Positions 44,854 to 57,939 of a stretch of 64,000 nucleotides of DNA are shown here, piece after piece. A model generated the notes under the pieces. The model saw only the letters and a list, made by a program, of their open reading frames with translations. It ran no database searches and was not told the origin of the DNA. The stretch spans positions 224,001 through 288,000 of the forward strand of contig JAOTON010002228.1 in NCBI GenBank assembly GCA_034440635.1, given 5' to 3'. Made by a program: the position numbers and the translations under genes. Position 1 is the stretch's first letter, and each line of letters starts with the position of its first letter. Origin of the DNA: Lepas anatifera. Taxonomy: Eukaryota; Arthropoda; Thecostraca; Lepadidae.

Positions 44854-45579
44854 CGCTGCCCAGGGCAGCTACGAAGCAAAATATCCAGTTGTCTCCGGGA
44901 GTGAAGTGGAGAGAATGTTTTTTGCGTCTACCAAATACTGATTCGACACCATTTAATGTGCACGATCACTTGATTCACTCTTCGAGCCCTTCGAATTCCA
45001 AGATCAGCAGGATTTTGGAAAGGTGTTTCGAAGTGGAGATACGTGCTTTCAATGCTCCATCTATAAAGAGAAAGCTCCATAGACAACTGCCCACGGAGGG
45101 AAATTTGGTAAATTTTGGAATACAGTTACAATGATACCCCGATGACAGAAATGTAATTTTACTCTCGCTATTTTCCTCATTAATACAACGCCTACTAGAT
45201 TGCATTACCTATCTTCTCAATATTTCCACAGGTGGCGCTGGGATTGGTGCTGTCAACAAAAGAGATATATTTAAAACCCTGTCGCACACAGTATATATGA
45301 GCTTGACCCAGGATGTTAATGCTGAAATGACTGCAAACTATCAGAAATACCGTGAGATGGGTAATATTACTGCTTTGCTGACCGATTTTGGGCTTACGCA
45401 GTCAATTGCTCGAAATTTGGTATTTGTGGGAATTTTCATTCGTCATGAGCGGTCTCGAAATTTTACAAGTTTGCAATTCTGAGGTAATATTCGGAATCAG
45501 CGCCCCAAAATACATCAGAAAACACCCTGGGAGCAGTGTTTCCAAACAAAAGTTGCAAAAGGGGTCACACTAATCGAGA

Positions 45580-46180
45580 GGTACTCATAAAACGCGTTTG
45601 ACTATTTAAGGAAAACCAAATATCTATGGCGTACGGTATTAATAATGTTTGGTCCTCGGCTGCTTGAATTGATGAATCATTGATGTGGTTTGATGTCTAT
45701 GAAACCATGAAATGGTAGCTTTTGATATAGATTTAAAACGTTGCCGAATATTTATAATACAACTCAGGAATAGACGGGAAATATTTGTTCTTTTGCTCAT
45801 ACCGGAAGCCGACATTGCACAAAAGCAAAGAAATGGGAATAGGGCGTTAATATCGTTCACGACGACCCCGGCTACCGGCAGGAAGACCACGGCTCTAGCT
45901 ACCGAAGCCATCTCAAGTGAGAGAGAGAGAGAGAGAGAAGCAATGAGATGGAGATATTTTGGCTGTAAACGGTCAGAAGACCTCGGAATTTTCGTCTGAA
46001 CTTTCTTTGTGGTTGAGTGGTTGGTTATGGGGCGCCACCACATCAGCTGAGACCTTCTACGTGGTTGCGTGGTTGGTTATGGGGCGCCACTACAGCAGCC
46101 GACCGTTACAGCGTCAGTCTTGCTGCCGAGTCTTGGCTGACGGAGACGTTGTCACCCCCTGCAGAGTTGAATGTATGTTA
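45580..46180. other. Arm sequence with (GA)n and a duplicated ~60-bp block
   Basis: A (GA)n tract (45917-45937) is shorter in the right arm. The block ggttggttatggggcgccac occurs twice, about 60 bp apart (46018 and 46072). No gene was recognised. Confidence 0.5.
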
Positions 46181-46375
46181 CGGGCAATATGGGATTTCAG
46201 GCATTTTGCGAACTGCCCAGGCATTTTGCAGGCTGCCCAGAAAGCAGGGCAGTTTGCGAACTGCCCGGCCATTTTGTTAGTTTGCAAACTACCTGGGCAT
46301 TTTGCATAGTGCCCGGCTCTCCGGTCATTTTACAAACTGCCCACCCGGCGGGCAGTTTGCAAAATGACCGGTGTT
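46181..46375. repeat. Clustered short palindromes gggcattttgc/gcaaactgccc
   Basis: About nine alternating copies of gggca-ttttgc and ttgc(g/a)aactgccc occur, in both orientations, so neighbouring copies can form hairpins of ~18-20 bp (for example gccggtcattttacaaact against agtttgcaaaatgaccgg). The mirror copy is at 55010-55200. Confidence 0.75.
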
Positions 46376-46719
46376 CACATGAATCGGAATGGCTGTAGGC
46401 TTAGATTGAAATTATAAAACAAAAAGGAAATGATTTGAGCCACGTGACAACAGGACTGGTGGAGGAACTAGGGGGCACCGGGGGCACATTGACCCCCTTA
46501 AATGAGAAACTTAAAAAACTATACCTATTGCTTTGAATGGAAAAAAATGTATTGAAAAGTCCATGTTGCCCCGTCTCCCCCTCGATCCGAACGTTTTGCC
46601 GCTCCTGACAGCACACGGTGGCCGTCCAAGAAGCGGCATGAATGCAACACTTTAGCGGGTTTGAAAATTGGGCGGCTAATTCTTCGTGACTATAGCCCAG
46701 AAAATGTACTTGAACATTG

Positions 46720-47698
46720 AAAACTCCCCTCAGATTTTCCGGTGGCACTGAAAAATGGCGGCGTGAACAATGCTATACTTGCCGTAGCCCATCGCTGATA
46801 AATTCCGCAGCTATTCTGAACATTTTAAACTTGGGTCATCTCGGTTAAGGTCATTAGACCAGGTCCAGTGGACTGCCCTAAAATGTTTCCGATTGCATTA
46901 GCCAGGACAGGATTAATCTATCGATCTGAAACTTACTACATAATGGGCCCACTCGGGGCCAAAAACGTATTCTAGTATTTTTTATTTCGTTGCAAGGGTT
47001 ATGGTGTCAGGTGCGAGGTACGAGTCATGATCTCCCCATTGTAAATGTATGGTAAAAACGCAAATTGGTTGAAAATTCTCTCAATTTTGGTCTATACGGC
47101 TTAGAAGACTTCTTACTCTTGGGATCATTTTTTCCTAGGCCACACGCAAGGTTCATTTCGCATATTTGACGTGTGACCTTTGCGAGGTCATTTGGGAATA
47201 CCTAAGCAGGTTTTGAGGCAATAACATCGCAGGAAATGGCGACAGATTTTCAGTTTGATACTGATTCTTTTGGATTGCCACTACGATTCGATTGATATGA
47301 TTGTTGACGATGTTTAGTCAGATAATAACATTGACCTGACCCTAGATTAGGTCATTTCTTTTTTCATAGTATGGTTGTGGTATACATCATTCGAATTCTG
47401 GTAATGAGAGGAATGAAATGGCCCTAAATGAAATATATGAATAGATATAATGCGATGAAATAAATTGACCCAGTCATTCGGTTGAAATAAAAAGTATTAT
47501 CAGAACATTATTTAATATATCTTGACCCCAATAATAGCCTGATAAAAAATGTTAGTGATACAGTTTCAGCCTTTTTTATGGGCAGCTAACCACTTCTCAC
47601 GTTTTTTCGTTGCCTCACTCGGGAGCCTAGTTCGGGGGAAGGTTGACAACTCCCCCCCACTTGGGTGAGGGTGGATATGAGGCCCACTGGGGCGTGGG
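46720..47698 (-). mobile_element. piggyBac-like element P3, 3'-truncated
   Basis: On the minus strand, after ttaa (47699-47702), it begins cccacgccccagtggg and runs through gagaagtgg, AGGTCA-type words and gtcacacgtcaaa-type text, to gccgccatttttcagtgccaccggaaaa. There the family similarity stops, without the usual end. The right-arm copy (53703-54675) additionally lacks its first ~23 bp. Confidence 0.6.
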
Positions 47699-47702
47699 TT
47701 AA

Positions 47703-48616
47703 AGGCCCTCGATGTAATGATTGCTCCCCCCGGTTTATATCTGCAGTTCTGTTTCACTTTAAATCGGCTCGCCAGTGTTGTGCCTGTTCAGGTTTCTTTC
47801 TTTTAGAGGGCTTTCCTGTCATCATGTGTCACGTCCAATATCAGCGGGCCGCGACCAGCATACATACGTCAATATTAGTTACCATTGCGATTTACAACCT
47901 ATTGCCATGGGTATGTGATTAGGAGGTCATCCCAGGCAGGCGTGCCACGGAACGTCATGGTACAATGGTACATGTACTATGTCAGGGAACATGTACCCTG
48001 TACGTACTGGTATACGACCATGAGGTAGCTGGACCGTCATCGATCCATTATTTATTTGCCTGAACAAAGCCACCAAACTCTACCCCTGGAGGGACACTTC
48101 TGACTCGACTGCACGCGCGGACGCATCTCCTGTGGTCTCTTGACCACTGAAGACTGACAATGACTTAAGAACTTTGATTCAGGCACAGAATGGATCGGCG
48201 TCGTTTCGACCTTGCACGTTTTGCCTGGTGTGTGTTGTTTTGTTTTCATACAGACAGCATGGGTATAAATTTATATATACAATCTAAATTCGATCCAATA
48301 CAACGCCGATTAGTGATCATAAAAGTGTTTGGATCACGATGGTAAAGCAGACCACTAGACAGACGAAAACGGCACCGTACTCCGAGAAGAAGAAAACCAA
48401 AACACAACGCGAGAAAGGTCGACTAGAACGAACTGAAACTAACACAAACAAGTACAAGCCGACTTCGAACCGTTACACCGAGACCAACTTCCCCCTCCGA
48501 TAAAAATGTTGGTACCCCAGAGACCAACTCTGGGAGCCCCGAAGACGAACTATTAAGACCCTCCGAGACAAGGATTCCGATGATGTCTGAGCTTACATAA
48601 TCAACTTTTGAAACAA
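47703..48616. other. Left part of the central spacer, unassigned
   Basis: Not part of either arm. No gene was recognised; frames at 48052-48249 and 48423-48698 have no recognisable domain. Confidence 0.4.
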
Positions 48617-49570
48617 TAACACCAGCCCCGGTGGGCCTCCGGGTCAGTGATGGTGGAACGTTCAAATATAGGAGGGGGGGTTCGCCATGGGCTTTCAACC
48701 CATCTCTTTCAAGTCAACGCCATAGGGCTAGTGATAAAATTTCTGGTTTAAAGGGGTCACCGTGCCGCGGTGACCCCTTCCTCCAGTCATTTCCACCGCC
48801 AGTGCTCCAAGCCACCTTTGCCCTATGGTGGGGATCGGGAGCTGTTCAAACACCCCCCCCGAACTCGGCTCCTATGCGGGATAGCGAAAAAACGCAAACG
48901 CTGTTGGATAGCTAATACAAATTCATGACGAAACTACATTTTTCATTTTTTGGCTCAGGCCAATATTGAGCTCATTACAGGTCAAAGAATGTGGCATGTT
49001 AGAAAAAGAGTTTCCGGGTTCTAGCTCTGACAGAGTGGATTTAGAACACTGGTTTAGGCACCATTCGCCTTCTCTCGTTACGGTGAATTGCATGATGTTT
49101 AATATGACTGTACTAGGTCAAAACAAAAATGACCTGACCTAAGGTCAGGTTAAGGTCACTATTCACCCTAGCATAGTTATGCATATCAATCGGCTCGCAA
49201 GAACAATACAAACGTAATAGAATCAAAATAAAAGCTTTATCATTTCCAGCAAAGCTGTTGACCCAAGCCTGAATCCAGCTTAAGCAGCTCCATATGACCT
49301 CTGAAAGGTCACATGTAAAAATTGCAACATGAAGCTGGAAAGGAGCCCAAGATACTACGATTAGGAGAATATGAAGGTCTTCTCAGCTGTATCTACACAA
49401 ATACAGCCCAATTTCTGTTTTCCCATTCATTTCCAATGGAGAGGTCATCTTCTATACCTGACCCTAGGTCATCGATATGGGATATTCCGGAATATTTTTG
49501 TAGTACTCGCTGGGCCCATTCTGTAGTATAAGTTTAATCCGATAGATTCACCCATTTCTTACTTATGGGG
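48617..49570 (+). mobile_element. piggyBac-like element P4, with a 180-bp internal insertion, 3'-truncated
   Basis: Begins agccccggtgggcctccggg and continues, after a ~180-bp insertion, with gccacctttgccctatggtgg. It then follows P1 closely: ctaggtcaaaacaaaaatg, ggagaatatgaagg, tccaatggagaggtcat. The end at 49570 lacks the terminal GC-rich block, and no ttaa is seen at the left end. Confidence 0.65.
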
Positions 49571-52330
49571 GATTCCAGGACAGATCGACCAAGGCTTGAC
49601 ACCACCATGTCTTCATAACTCCAAAACGCATTGCCTGATTAACAAGTTTTGTATATCATTGAACTCGTCTTTAATTATAAATTATTTTGAAAACAGAAAA
49701 TTTCAAAATTTGAAAAGTTTCGAATTTTAATTCGTTTGACCTTTTCTTTTTGACCCAGGTTGACCTTTTGCAGTTGAAATTGCCCTTTTAGACACCTCAA
49801 AAATTTTATTCTTAAAATACCTTTCGATAAAAATGCGTTCTTGCTGTAAATTCCAAATTTTTAGCACCTAAGGTAGGTATACAGACGGTTTTTGACCACT
49901 GCGGTAGTACAGCCTTGTGTTTAACACCGCAAACAAAGTGATTGCTTTTGTAATCGGTTGCTTGCAATCATATTGCATGGTCTTTTTGACATTTTCATCG
50001 TGCAAGTGTCAGAATTTATGAAAATTAACACGCGCCCATACGAGGGGGCAGGCAACCGGCCTCCTCAGGTTTCCACAGGTCGTAAAAAACACCTTCGCGC
50101 AGCGCCAGGTCAAGAGACCTAACCTTGAAAAGGCTTTGGAGGTGCATCAGTAAGATCAAATTTAACCTATCGTGCTTAGATTCACATCACATAGTAAGGT
50201 CACCGACCAAGATAATTTTGCGTACCAGGCTTTCTATATTGATAGCCTGGGACAAGGTCAGGGTCACGATCTTTCCATTAGAAAAGCATGGGGCAATTGG
50301 TAAATTTTGATAACTTGCGAGAATTGAGAATTGTCGAGAACTGAAATGGGGTTTTATTTTTACGTTATCGTGTCTGACTTGCCACTGCAGTTTGATTAAT
50401 ATTATTTTTACCATACAGACCTAAGCCCGGCTCCAGGTCAAAGCAGGTTTATTTTGAAATTTGACTAGACAAGATTATAAGATATATAATCCGATCAGGC
50501 TCGACAATAACATTCCGATAGTGCTGAACATTTTTTCTACGGTCCTCCTCTGTCAGCTATTATGCCACAAAATTTAGGTTTCCACTTAGTTCCTGTAAGG
50601 AATACATTTACCTCGAGCAACCTCAAAGGTGACCCGACCAAGCGCTTGTAGGTAACATTGTCGGAAGTGATTAAAACTGGCTATTTAGCGGCGTCGCTCC
50701 CAGTGCGCTGTTCATTCTACATGGTTTACTGATCAGCAGAGATAATCCACAATTAGGCCACGGAGCCTGTGTGATATAACATGCCTCCAAACTCAACACT
50801 GCGATGGCTCGTGTTTTTTCAGAACTTATGCCTGAAGCATGAAAGTGAGAGAAATGACTGAAGAATGTACATCTCCTGACGGAGAGCTGTACTGCACAAC
50901 GCAAAAATATATTTAACTTCATCAAATGGTGCTGCCATGCACACGATTTCAAAGCAATGCAAAGGCTTAATTCCAGTGCAAAAGTTATATCGATGCAAAA
51001 TTCAATTATGTAAATGAAGTGTTTTCACTATGTCTCACAGCAAGGGCACCTGTGACTATATCGAGAGCACTGCGAAACCGGCAACCTATCACGATGGTTT
51101 AAAAAGTCCAGTGAAAGATCAAATACGTGATGCCAAAGGTACGCATGGTTTTCTTACGCATACATTTTTTCACCAGAATTAAGTTCTTCTACATTCCGCA
51201 ATCAAGCATAGCCAATGTTGCCAGACAGCTCCAAAGTCTGTTCGCCGATGCGATCATGGAAAAATGAATACAAGTTTCAAAGAAATAAATAATAAGACTG
51301 TAAATAAGACTGTTCATGAAATCTCTACAAACAAAGGAAGAGATGTTCGGGTTTCGTTTACCTAAGTTCGAACCAAACAGTGTCGTGCTGTGCAAATAAA
51401 CTTGATTTTATGGGTGCTGCGTGAATGGTTGCAAATTTAGCTATGGCGAATGTCCAATGCAATGGGAATGTTAAACATAGTGGTATAGATTATTTAGCTT
51501 AAGTAATGAGTGATCTGACGGCCATCATTGTAGGTGAATGAGTGCGTCTGTACAGGACAAAGTCAGTGTCAGTGTTGAAGTCATCTCAATGTATTCCTTT
51601 ATTCTTCAATGATTCTACAAGGCACCAGGAGTGTGGAATTATATCTATTTGTGTGTGCCCGACCACCTCCAATGAACCATGGAAACAGTGGTGAACGTGG
51701 TAAAACATCCTTTGAATGTTCTCTTTTTTCATTTCAAATACTACTCATTGGTGCAATGTAGTTCAACTGGCCTGTGTGAGAGCTAAACACGTGATACATT
51801 TTGCTATCTATTTTCACGTAGTGGCTCTTGATATTGCTTCAAATTTTCCCACCCGTAATCATTAAAAAAAGAACACTAATAAAAAGCCTTTCGAAGTGGC
51901 GTTTGAACTGGGATCTGTGTCAGCTATGAAATGATCACCTTTTAAAAATATCATGTGAGGCAACCTGTTCAAGTGACCAAGTCGAATGCGTTATGATTTC
52001 AGGACATTTTTCGCATATTGAAGCAGCATGGAAATTACTTCCTGGGAATGAAAGCCTTTCAGACGTTTTTTTCATTGTATGAATCCTCTCAAACATATGC
52101 TGTGCTGCACTGGGTCACCTTGTATTGATAATATTTTTCCATCTCCGGGAACGATGTAATTGTGTGAGTTAGTGGTGCTTATAGGATAAGTTATACTTGT
52201 TTCAATTATTGATAAAGTCCCGAAATCTTTGTAAATTTTTGTTTAAGGCTGCAAGGCCCATTACAAATAAGTTCCTTTGCCCTCGTCTCCTTCGAAGCAA
52301 TGGATCCCTTTCTATTACTCAGGGGTGTAA
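49571..52330. other. Central spacer, mostly unassigned
   Basis: AGGTCA-type words near 50108, 50198, 50258 and 50438, with gatagcctgggacaaggtca, suggest a further, strongly diverged TTAA-family piece at about 49.9-50.65 kb. The rest shows no gene or repeat. Confidence 0.35.
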
Positions 52331-52339
52331 TTTTCTATC

Positions 52340-53240
52340 TCTTTGGGGTGCCCGAGCACCCCCAATCCTAAGTCAAGCACCCCCAATTATGTGCTGAGCA
52401 CCCCCAATACATGTGCCGCCCCTGGCTTATCACCGATACCCTTTAAGAGTGTCACCCTATCTCATTACTGCCACCCTGATTCGTGCCGCCCCTGTCAAGT
52501 TTTTCCCGTCCCGGGTTCATTACTTCCACTCGGATTGGTTCCACCTCTAGCTAATCAATGCCACCTGACTTATTCTTTCCCTCTGATTTATGACGCCACA
52601 TCACTGCCGCCCCCGCCTGATCACTGTCGCCAACAATTAAGCAATGCCGCCCCCCCGGATGATAACTGCCACCTTTTGTTCATCACTGATCAGCTGGCTG
52701 ATCACTGACACCCCTGGTTTATCACTACCGCCTTGATTTATGCCGCCCCTGGCTAAACACCCCGGTTTACTTCAATACCCATATACTTGCCCTTCCTGTT
52801 TAGTCACTGTCGCCCACCGAATCATCATTGCCGCCCCCAGCTGATCACTGTCGCCCCTCGTTTACTACTGCCGCCCCTGACTGATCACTGCCGCGTCCTG
52901 GCCGATCATTGCCGCCCCTTGACTGCTAACTACCGCCCCTGGCGGATGACTGCCGCCCCTGGCGGAAACTGCCGCTCCCTGGCAGATCAATGCCGCCCCT
53001 TGGCAGATCACTGCCGCCCACTGACTGATAGCTGCCGCCCCCTTGACTGACCACTACCGTCCCCTGGCTGATCACTGGCGCCCCCTGACTGATAACTGCC
53101 GCCCCTTAGCTGATTACTGCCGCCCCTGGCTGATCACTGCCGCCCCCTGACTGATCACTAGCGCCCCTGATTGATCACTGCCGTCCCTAAGTGCCACCCC
53201 CTGGCTCATAACTGTTGCCCCTGACTGATAGCTGCCGCCG
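52340..53240. repeat. ~22-bp minisatellite (gatcactgccgcccctg type)
   Basis: From about 52410, some 35 degenerate copies of ctgatcactgccgcccctga. They are preceded by gtgcccgagcacccccaat repeated three times in variant form (52351-52410), which resembles a transposon end. Confidence 0.8.
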
Positions 53241-53360
53241 CTTGACTGATATATATCCGCTTGTCATATATTCATCCTAGTAGTCTTTCACGTTTTACAT
53301 AACATCGAGTCTCATGTTACCTATAGTATCTGACTTTGGTATATCGTGTAAAATTGTCAG

Positions 53361-53702
53361 GAGAACTTTACCACAAACTTCTTCCGTAAGACTTTAGTGG
53401 TGTATCTTTGTTCTATCCGAATACCTCATTGAGTTCTTTGCATTTTGGCGGGAAAGTGTAAGAAGCCCCACGTATCTTTCAGATAAGAACACATTGGGAC
53501 CGTTCTAAGGCGAGAACCGGCACTCAGATGCATTGTTTTTTAGTTTCTTCGTAAAGAACCCAAAGAAGGGATAGCGGTTTCGAACTACTTCTCGGGAATT
53601 GTCTCAGCTGATTGTGCGCGTGCGTGACGCTGCGGGGCTGCGTCGCCATGGCAACACAACGACGCGACAGCGGATGGTTCATTTGCATTGGGAAGCTTCT
53701 TG
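53361..53702 (-). mobile_element. MITE X copy 2
   Basis: Reverse complement of 22999-23344, starting tcaggagaacttt and ending gggaagcttcttga. It stops exactly where the right arm of the inverted duplication begins (tccaccctcacccc). Confidence 0.6.
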
Positions 53703-56523
53703 ATCCACCCTCACCCCAGTGGGGGAGTTGTCAACCTTCCCCCGAACTAGGCTCCCGAGTGGGGCAACAAAAAACGTGAGAAGTGGAAAAAGGAAGAGAA
53801 GTTGCTGCCCATAAAAAAGGCTGAAACTGTACCACTAACATTTTTTATCAGGCTATTATTGGGGTCAAGATATATTAAATAATGTTCTGATAATACTTTT
53901 TATTTCAACCGAATGACTGGGTCAATTTATTTCATCGCATTATATCTATTCATATATTTCATTTAGGGCCATTTCATTCCTCTCATTACCAGAATTCGAA
54001 TGATGTATACCACAACCATGCTATGAAAAAAGAAATAACCTAATCTAGGGTCAGGTCAATGTTATTATCTGACTAAACATCGTCAACAATCATATCAATC
54101 GAATCGTAGTGGCAATCCAAAAGAATCAGTATCAAACTGAAAATCTGTCGCCATTTCCTGCGATGTTATTGCCTCAAAACCTGCTTAAGTATTCCCAAAT
54201 GACCTCTCAAAGGTCACACGTCAAATATGCGAAATAGACCTTGCGTGTGGCCTAGGAAAAAATGATCCCAAGAGTAGGAAGTCTTCTAAGCCGTATCGAC
54301 CGAAATTGAGAGAATTTTCAACCAATTTGCGTTTTTCCCATACATTTACAATGGGGAGATCATGACTCGTACCTCGCACCTGACACCATAACCCTTGCAA
54401 CGAAATAAAAATACTAGAATACGTTTTTGGCCCCGAGTGAGCCCATTATGTAGTAAGTTTCAGATCGATAGATTAATCCTGTCCTGGCTAATGCAATCGG
54501 AAACATTTTAGGGCAGTCCACTGGACCTGGTCTAATGACCTTAGCCGAGATGACCCAAGTTTAAAATGTTCAGAATAGCTGCGGAATTTATCAGCGATGG
54601 GCTACGGCAAGTATAGCATTGTTCACGCCGCCATTTTTCAGTGCCACCGGAAAATCTGAGGGGAGTTTTCAATGTTCAAGTACATTTGCTGGGCTATAGT
54701 CACGAAGAATTAGCCGCCCAATTTTCAAACCCGCTAAAGTGTTGCATTCATGCCGCTTCTTGGACGGCCACCGTGTGCTGTCAGGAGCGGCAAAACGTTC
54801 GGATCGAGGGGGAGACGGGGCAACATGGACTTTTCAATACATTTTTTCCATTCAAAGCAATAGGTATAGTTTAAGTTTCTCATTTAAGGGGGTCAATGTG
54901 CCCCCGGTGCCCCCTAGTTCCTCCACCAGTCCTGTTGTCACGTGGCTCAAATCATTTCCTTTTTGTTTTATAATTTCAATCTAAGCCTACAGTCATTCCG
55001 ATTCATGTGAACACCGGTCATTTTGCAAACTGCCCGCCGGGTGGGCAGTTTGTAAAATGACCGGAGAGCCGGGCACTATGCAAAATGCCCAGGTAGTTTG
55101 CAAACTAACAAAATGGCCGGGCAGTTCGCAAACTGCCCTGCTTTCTGGGCAGCATGCAAAATGCCTGGGCAGTTCGCAAAATGCCTGAAATCCCATATTG
55201 CCCGTAACATACATTCAACTCTGCAGGGGGTGACAACGTCTCCGTCAGCCAAGACTCGGCAGCAAGACTGACGCTGTAACGGTCAGCTGCTGTAGTGGCG
55301 CCCCATAACCAACCACTCAACCACATAGAAGGTCTCAGCTGATGTGGTGGCGCCCCATAACCAACCACTCAACCACAAAGAAAGTTCGGACGAAAATTCC
55401 GAGGTCTTCTGACCGTTTACAGCCAATATATCTCCATCTCATTGCTTCTCTCTCTCTCACTTGAGATGGCTTCGGTAGCTAGAGCCGGGGTCTTCCTGCC
55501 GGTAGCCGGGGTCGTCGTTAACGATATTAACGCCCTATTCCCATTTCTTTGCTTTTGTGCGATGTCGGCTTCCGGTATGAGCAAAAGAACAAACATTTTC
55601 CGTCTATTCCTGAGTAGTATTATAAAAATTCGGCAACGTTTTAAATCTATATCAAAAGCTACCATTTCATGGTTTCATAGACATCAAATTATATCAATGA
55701 TTCATCAATTTAAGCAGCCGAGGACCAAACATTATTAATACCGTACGCCATAGATATTTGGTTTTCCTTAAATAGTCAAACGCGTTTTATGAGTACCTCT
55801 CGATTAGTGTGACCCCTTTTGCAACTTTTGTTTGGAAACATTGCTCCCAGGGTGTTTTCTGATGTATTTTGGGGCGCTGATTCCGAATATTACCTCAGAA
55901 TTGCAAATTTGTAAAATTTCGAGACCGCTCATGACGAATGAAAATTCTCACAAATACCAAATTTCGAGCAATTGACTGCATAAGTCCAAAATCGGTCAGC
56001 AAAGCAGTAATGTTACCCATCTCACGGTATTTCTGATAGTTTGCAGTCATTTCAGCATTAACATCCTGGGTCAAGCTCATATATACTGTGTGCGACAGGG
56101 TTTTAAATATATCTCTTTTGTTGACAGCACCAATCCCAGCGCCACCTGTGGAAATATTGAGAAGATAGGTAATGCAATCTAGTAGGCGTTGTATTAATGA
56201 GGAAAATAGCGAGAGTAAAATTACATTTCTGTCATCGGGGTATCATTGTAACTGTATTTCAAAATTTACCAAATTTCCCTCCGTGGGCAGTTGTCTATGG
56301 AGCTTTCTCTTTATAGATGGAGCATTGAAAGCACGTATCTCCACTTCGAAACACCTTTCCAAAATCCTGCTGATCTTGGAATTCGAAGGGCTCGAAGAGT
56401 GAATCAAGTGATCGTGCACATTAAATGGTGTCGAATCAGTATTTGGTAGACGCAAAAAACATTCTCTCCACTTCACTCCCGGAGACAACTGGATATTTTG
56501 CTTCGTAGCTGCCCTGGGCAGCG

Positions 56524-57040
56524 CTACCCAGAATTGGCTGCCCTGCTGTTAAAGAAGTGGCCGCCCTGCCGATTCGTGCCTTCGATAGCGGAACCTGCCT
56601 CTGGCATTGATCTCACTGCACGTTGAGTGGACTGTGTGTTGTTCGGCACGCCAGTCGTTTGCCACGTTACCAAACACTCATCTAGCTGGTTGGCATCCAG
56701 GAGTTTGGTGCGGCTCAATAGCAGCTAAGGTGGCAACGTCTCGAATGTCGTTCATTTCGGTATGGCATATCGCACTGAGGTTTATGACTGGCGTTGGGAA
56801 GCGGCGGACGGACTGCTCGGCGCGGTGTCCGCGCACTTGCTTGATCAGACTGACAGCTTCTGCAATGGTTGATTCCTTCGGGTCACCCTGCGCAGCCAAT
56901 GGGATGGTTTTTGTGCCAGTCATGTAGGAATTCCTGGAGACACTTCCCTGCACCACCTTTAGGTCACTGTCCCTAAAGATGGAGCAAGGCATGCATCAGA
57001 TCCCACTTTGATCTGATATCCAAGGTGCATAGCACATCTG
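56524..57040 (-). pseudogene. E1 transposase tail, longer copy (right-arm counterpart of 44340-44853)
   Basis: Same frames as in the left arm, with VQGSVTRN changed to VQGSVSRN; the NTQSTQR motif again lacks the Glu. Confidence 0.5.
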
Positions 57041-57494
57041 CACCCAGGCGACTTCTACAACGGGAATTTAACATGGGAAAGTAAGTATACTGGTGCTGAG
57101 GTCGCGCGCAAGCTCCTAGAATTCCTCCAGGTGCTGAGGTCAATATTGAGGGTTGTGATCGTCGGCGGAGACGGAACGAATCATGCCAGAGCCTGGCAGG
57201 TAGGATGAATGGTAGTGTTGGAGCAGGCCGTTGGCCGTAGCCTCGAACGAGTGGTGTGTCTGCTTCACCAGGCAGACCTGGTGTATTGTGCTCTGCTCTG
57301 CCACCTCGATGGCATCACTACCGGACCAACAGCTTGATTAGGTCCAGTAGCCAAGGTTATCAACATACAGGTGCACCTTCTGCGAGTGAAATGCTTCAAT
57401 GTCATAAAGCATAACGGCTTGTCAACACTGCCAAAATCGTGTCACGTTTAGGTCGCATCTTCAGCTGGTGTACGACTGTGCTGAAGCGGTACTC

Positions 57495-57939
57495 TCAGAT
57501 TAAGTCGGTACTGTGGTCAACAGAAAGCATGGCAAGATGCGTCAGGCAAGGTGGCAGACGGCATAGGGCCTCACTGCGTCGCTGTCGACGCTGGTCACCT
57601 ACGTGATGTGTGTGTATGTGCCATGTGTCGTAGATATCAGACCGAAGTGGGATCTGATACTCGTCCCGCTCCATCTGGCTGAGCAGGCCAGTCGGCAACG
57701 GGGGTGTTTGAGGCACAGTAATCTGAAGGTGGTCCAGCAAAAAAGTGCCTTCGCCTTCGTGCCTTCGCCAGAGGCAGGTTCCGCTGTGGAAGGCACGAAT
57801 CGGCAGGGCGGCCACTTCTTTAACAGCAGGGCATCCAATCCTGGGTAACGCTGCCCATGACAGATACGAAGCGAAATATCCAGTTGTCTCCGGGAGTCAA
57901 CTGAAGAGAATGTTTTTGCCTTTATCAAATACTGACTAG
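57495..57939 (+). pseudogene. E1 transposase tail, deleted copy (right-arm counterpart of 43438-43882)
   Basis: Reads VCVYVPCVVDIRPKWDLILVP, NLKVVQQ, then PEAGSAVEGTNRQGG, with the same internal deletion as the left arm. Confidence 0.45.

Larger units (their letters stand above)
41504..45572. mobile_element. Foldback hAT-like element E1, left copy
   Basis: Starts TAGGGTGACCCC and ends GGGGTCACACTA, flanked by 8-bp near-identical duplications. It is 4069 bp with the P2 insertion and 2873 bp without, the same as the right copy. Both halves are long inverted repeats: 42957-43440 pairs with 44930-45330, sharing ggtaatgcaatc and gacagaaa-type blocks. Each half carries a transposase tail, one on each strand. 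The non-autonomous status is inferred. Confidence 0.75.
40272..47675 (+). repeat. Left arm of the giant inverted duplication
   Basis: Reverse-complementary to 53703-64000. The window ends while the pairing still holds (64000 pairs with 40272), so the arms may be longer. Without the P2 insertion (1196 bp) the arm is about 6.2 kb, equal to the right arm without its 4.06-kb insertion. Protein-level comparison of matching frames shows one difference in 104 codons (44385-44699 versus 56992-56678), so the duplication is recent. Confidence 0.9.
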
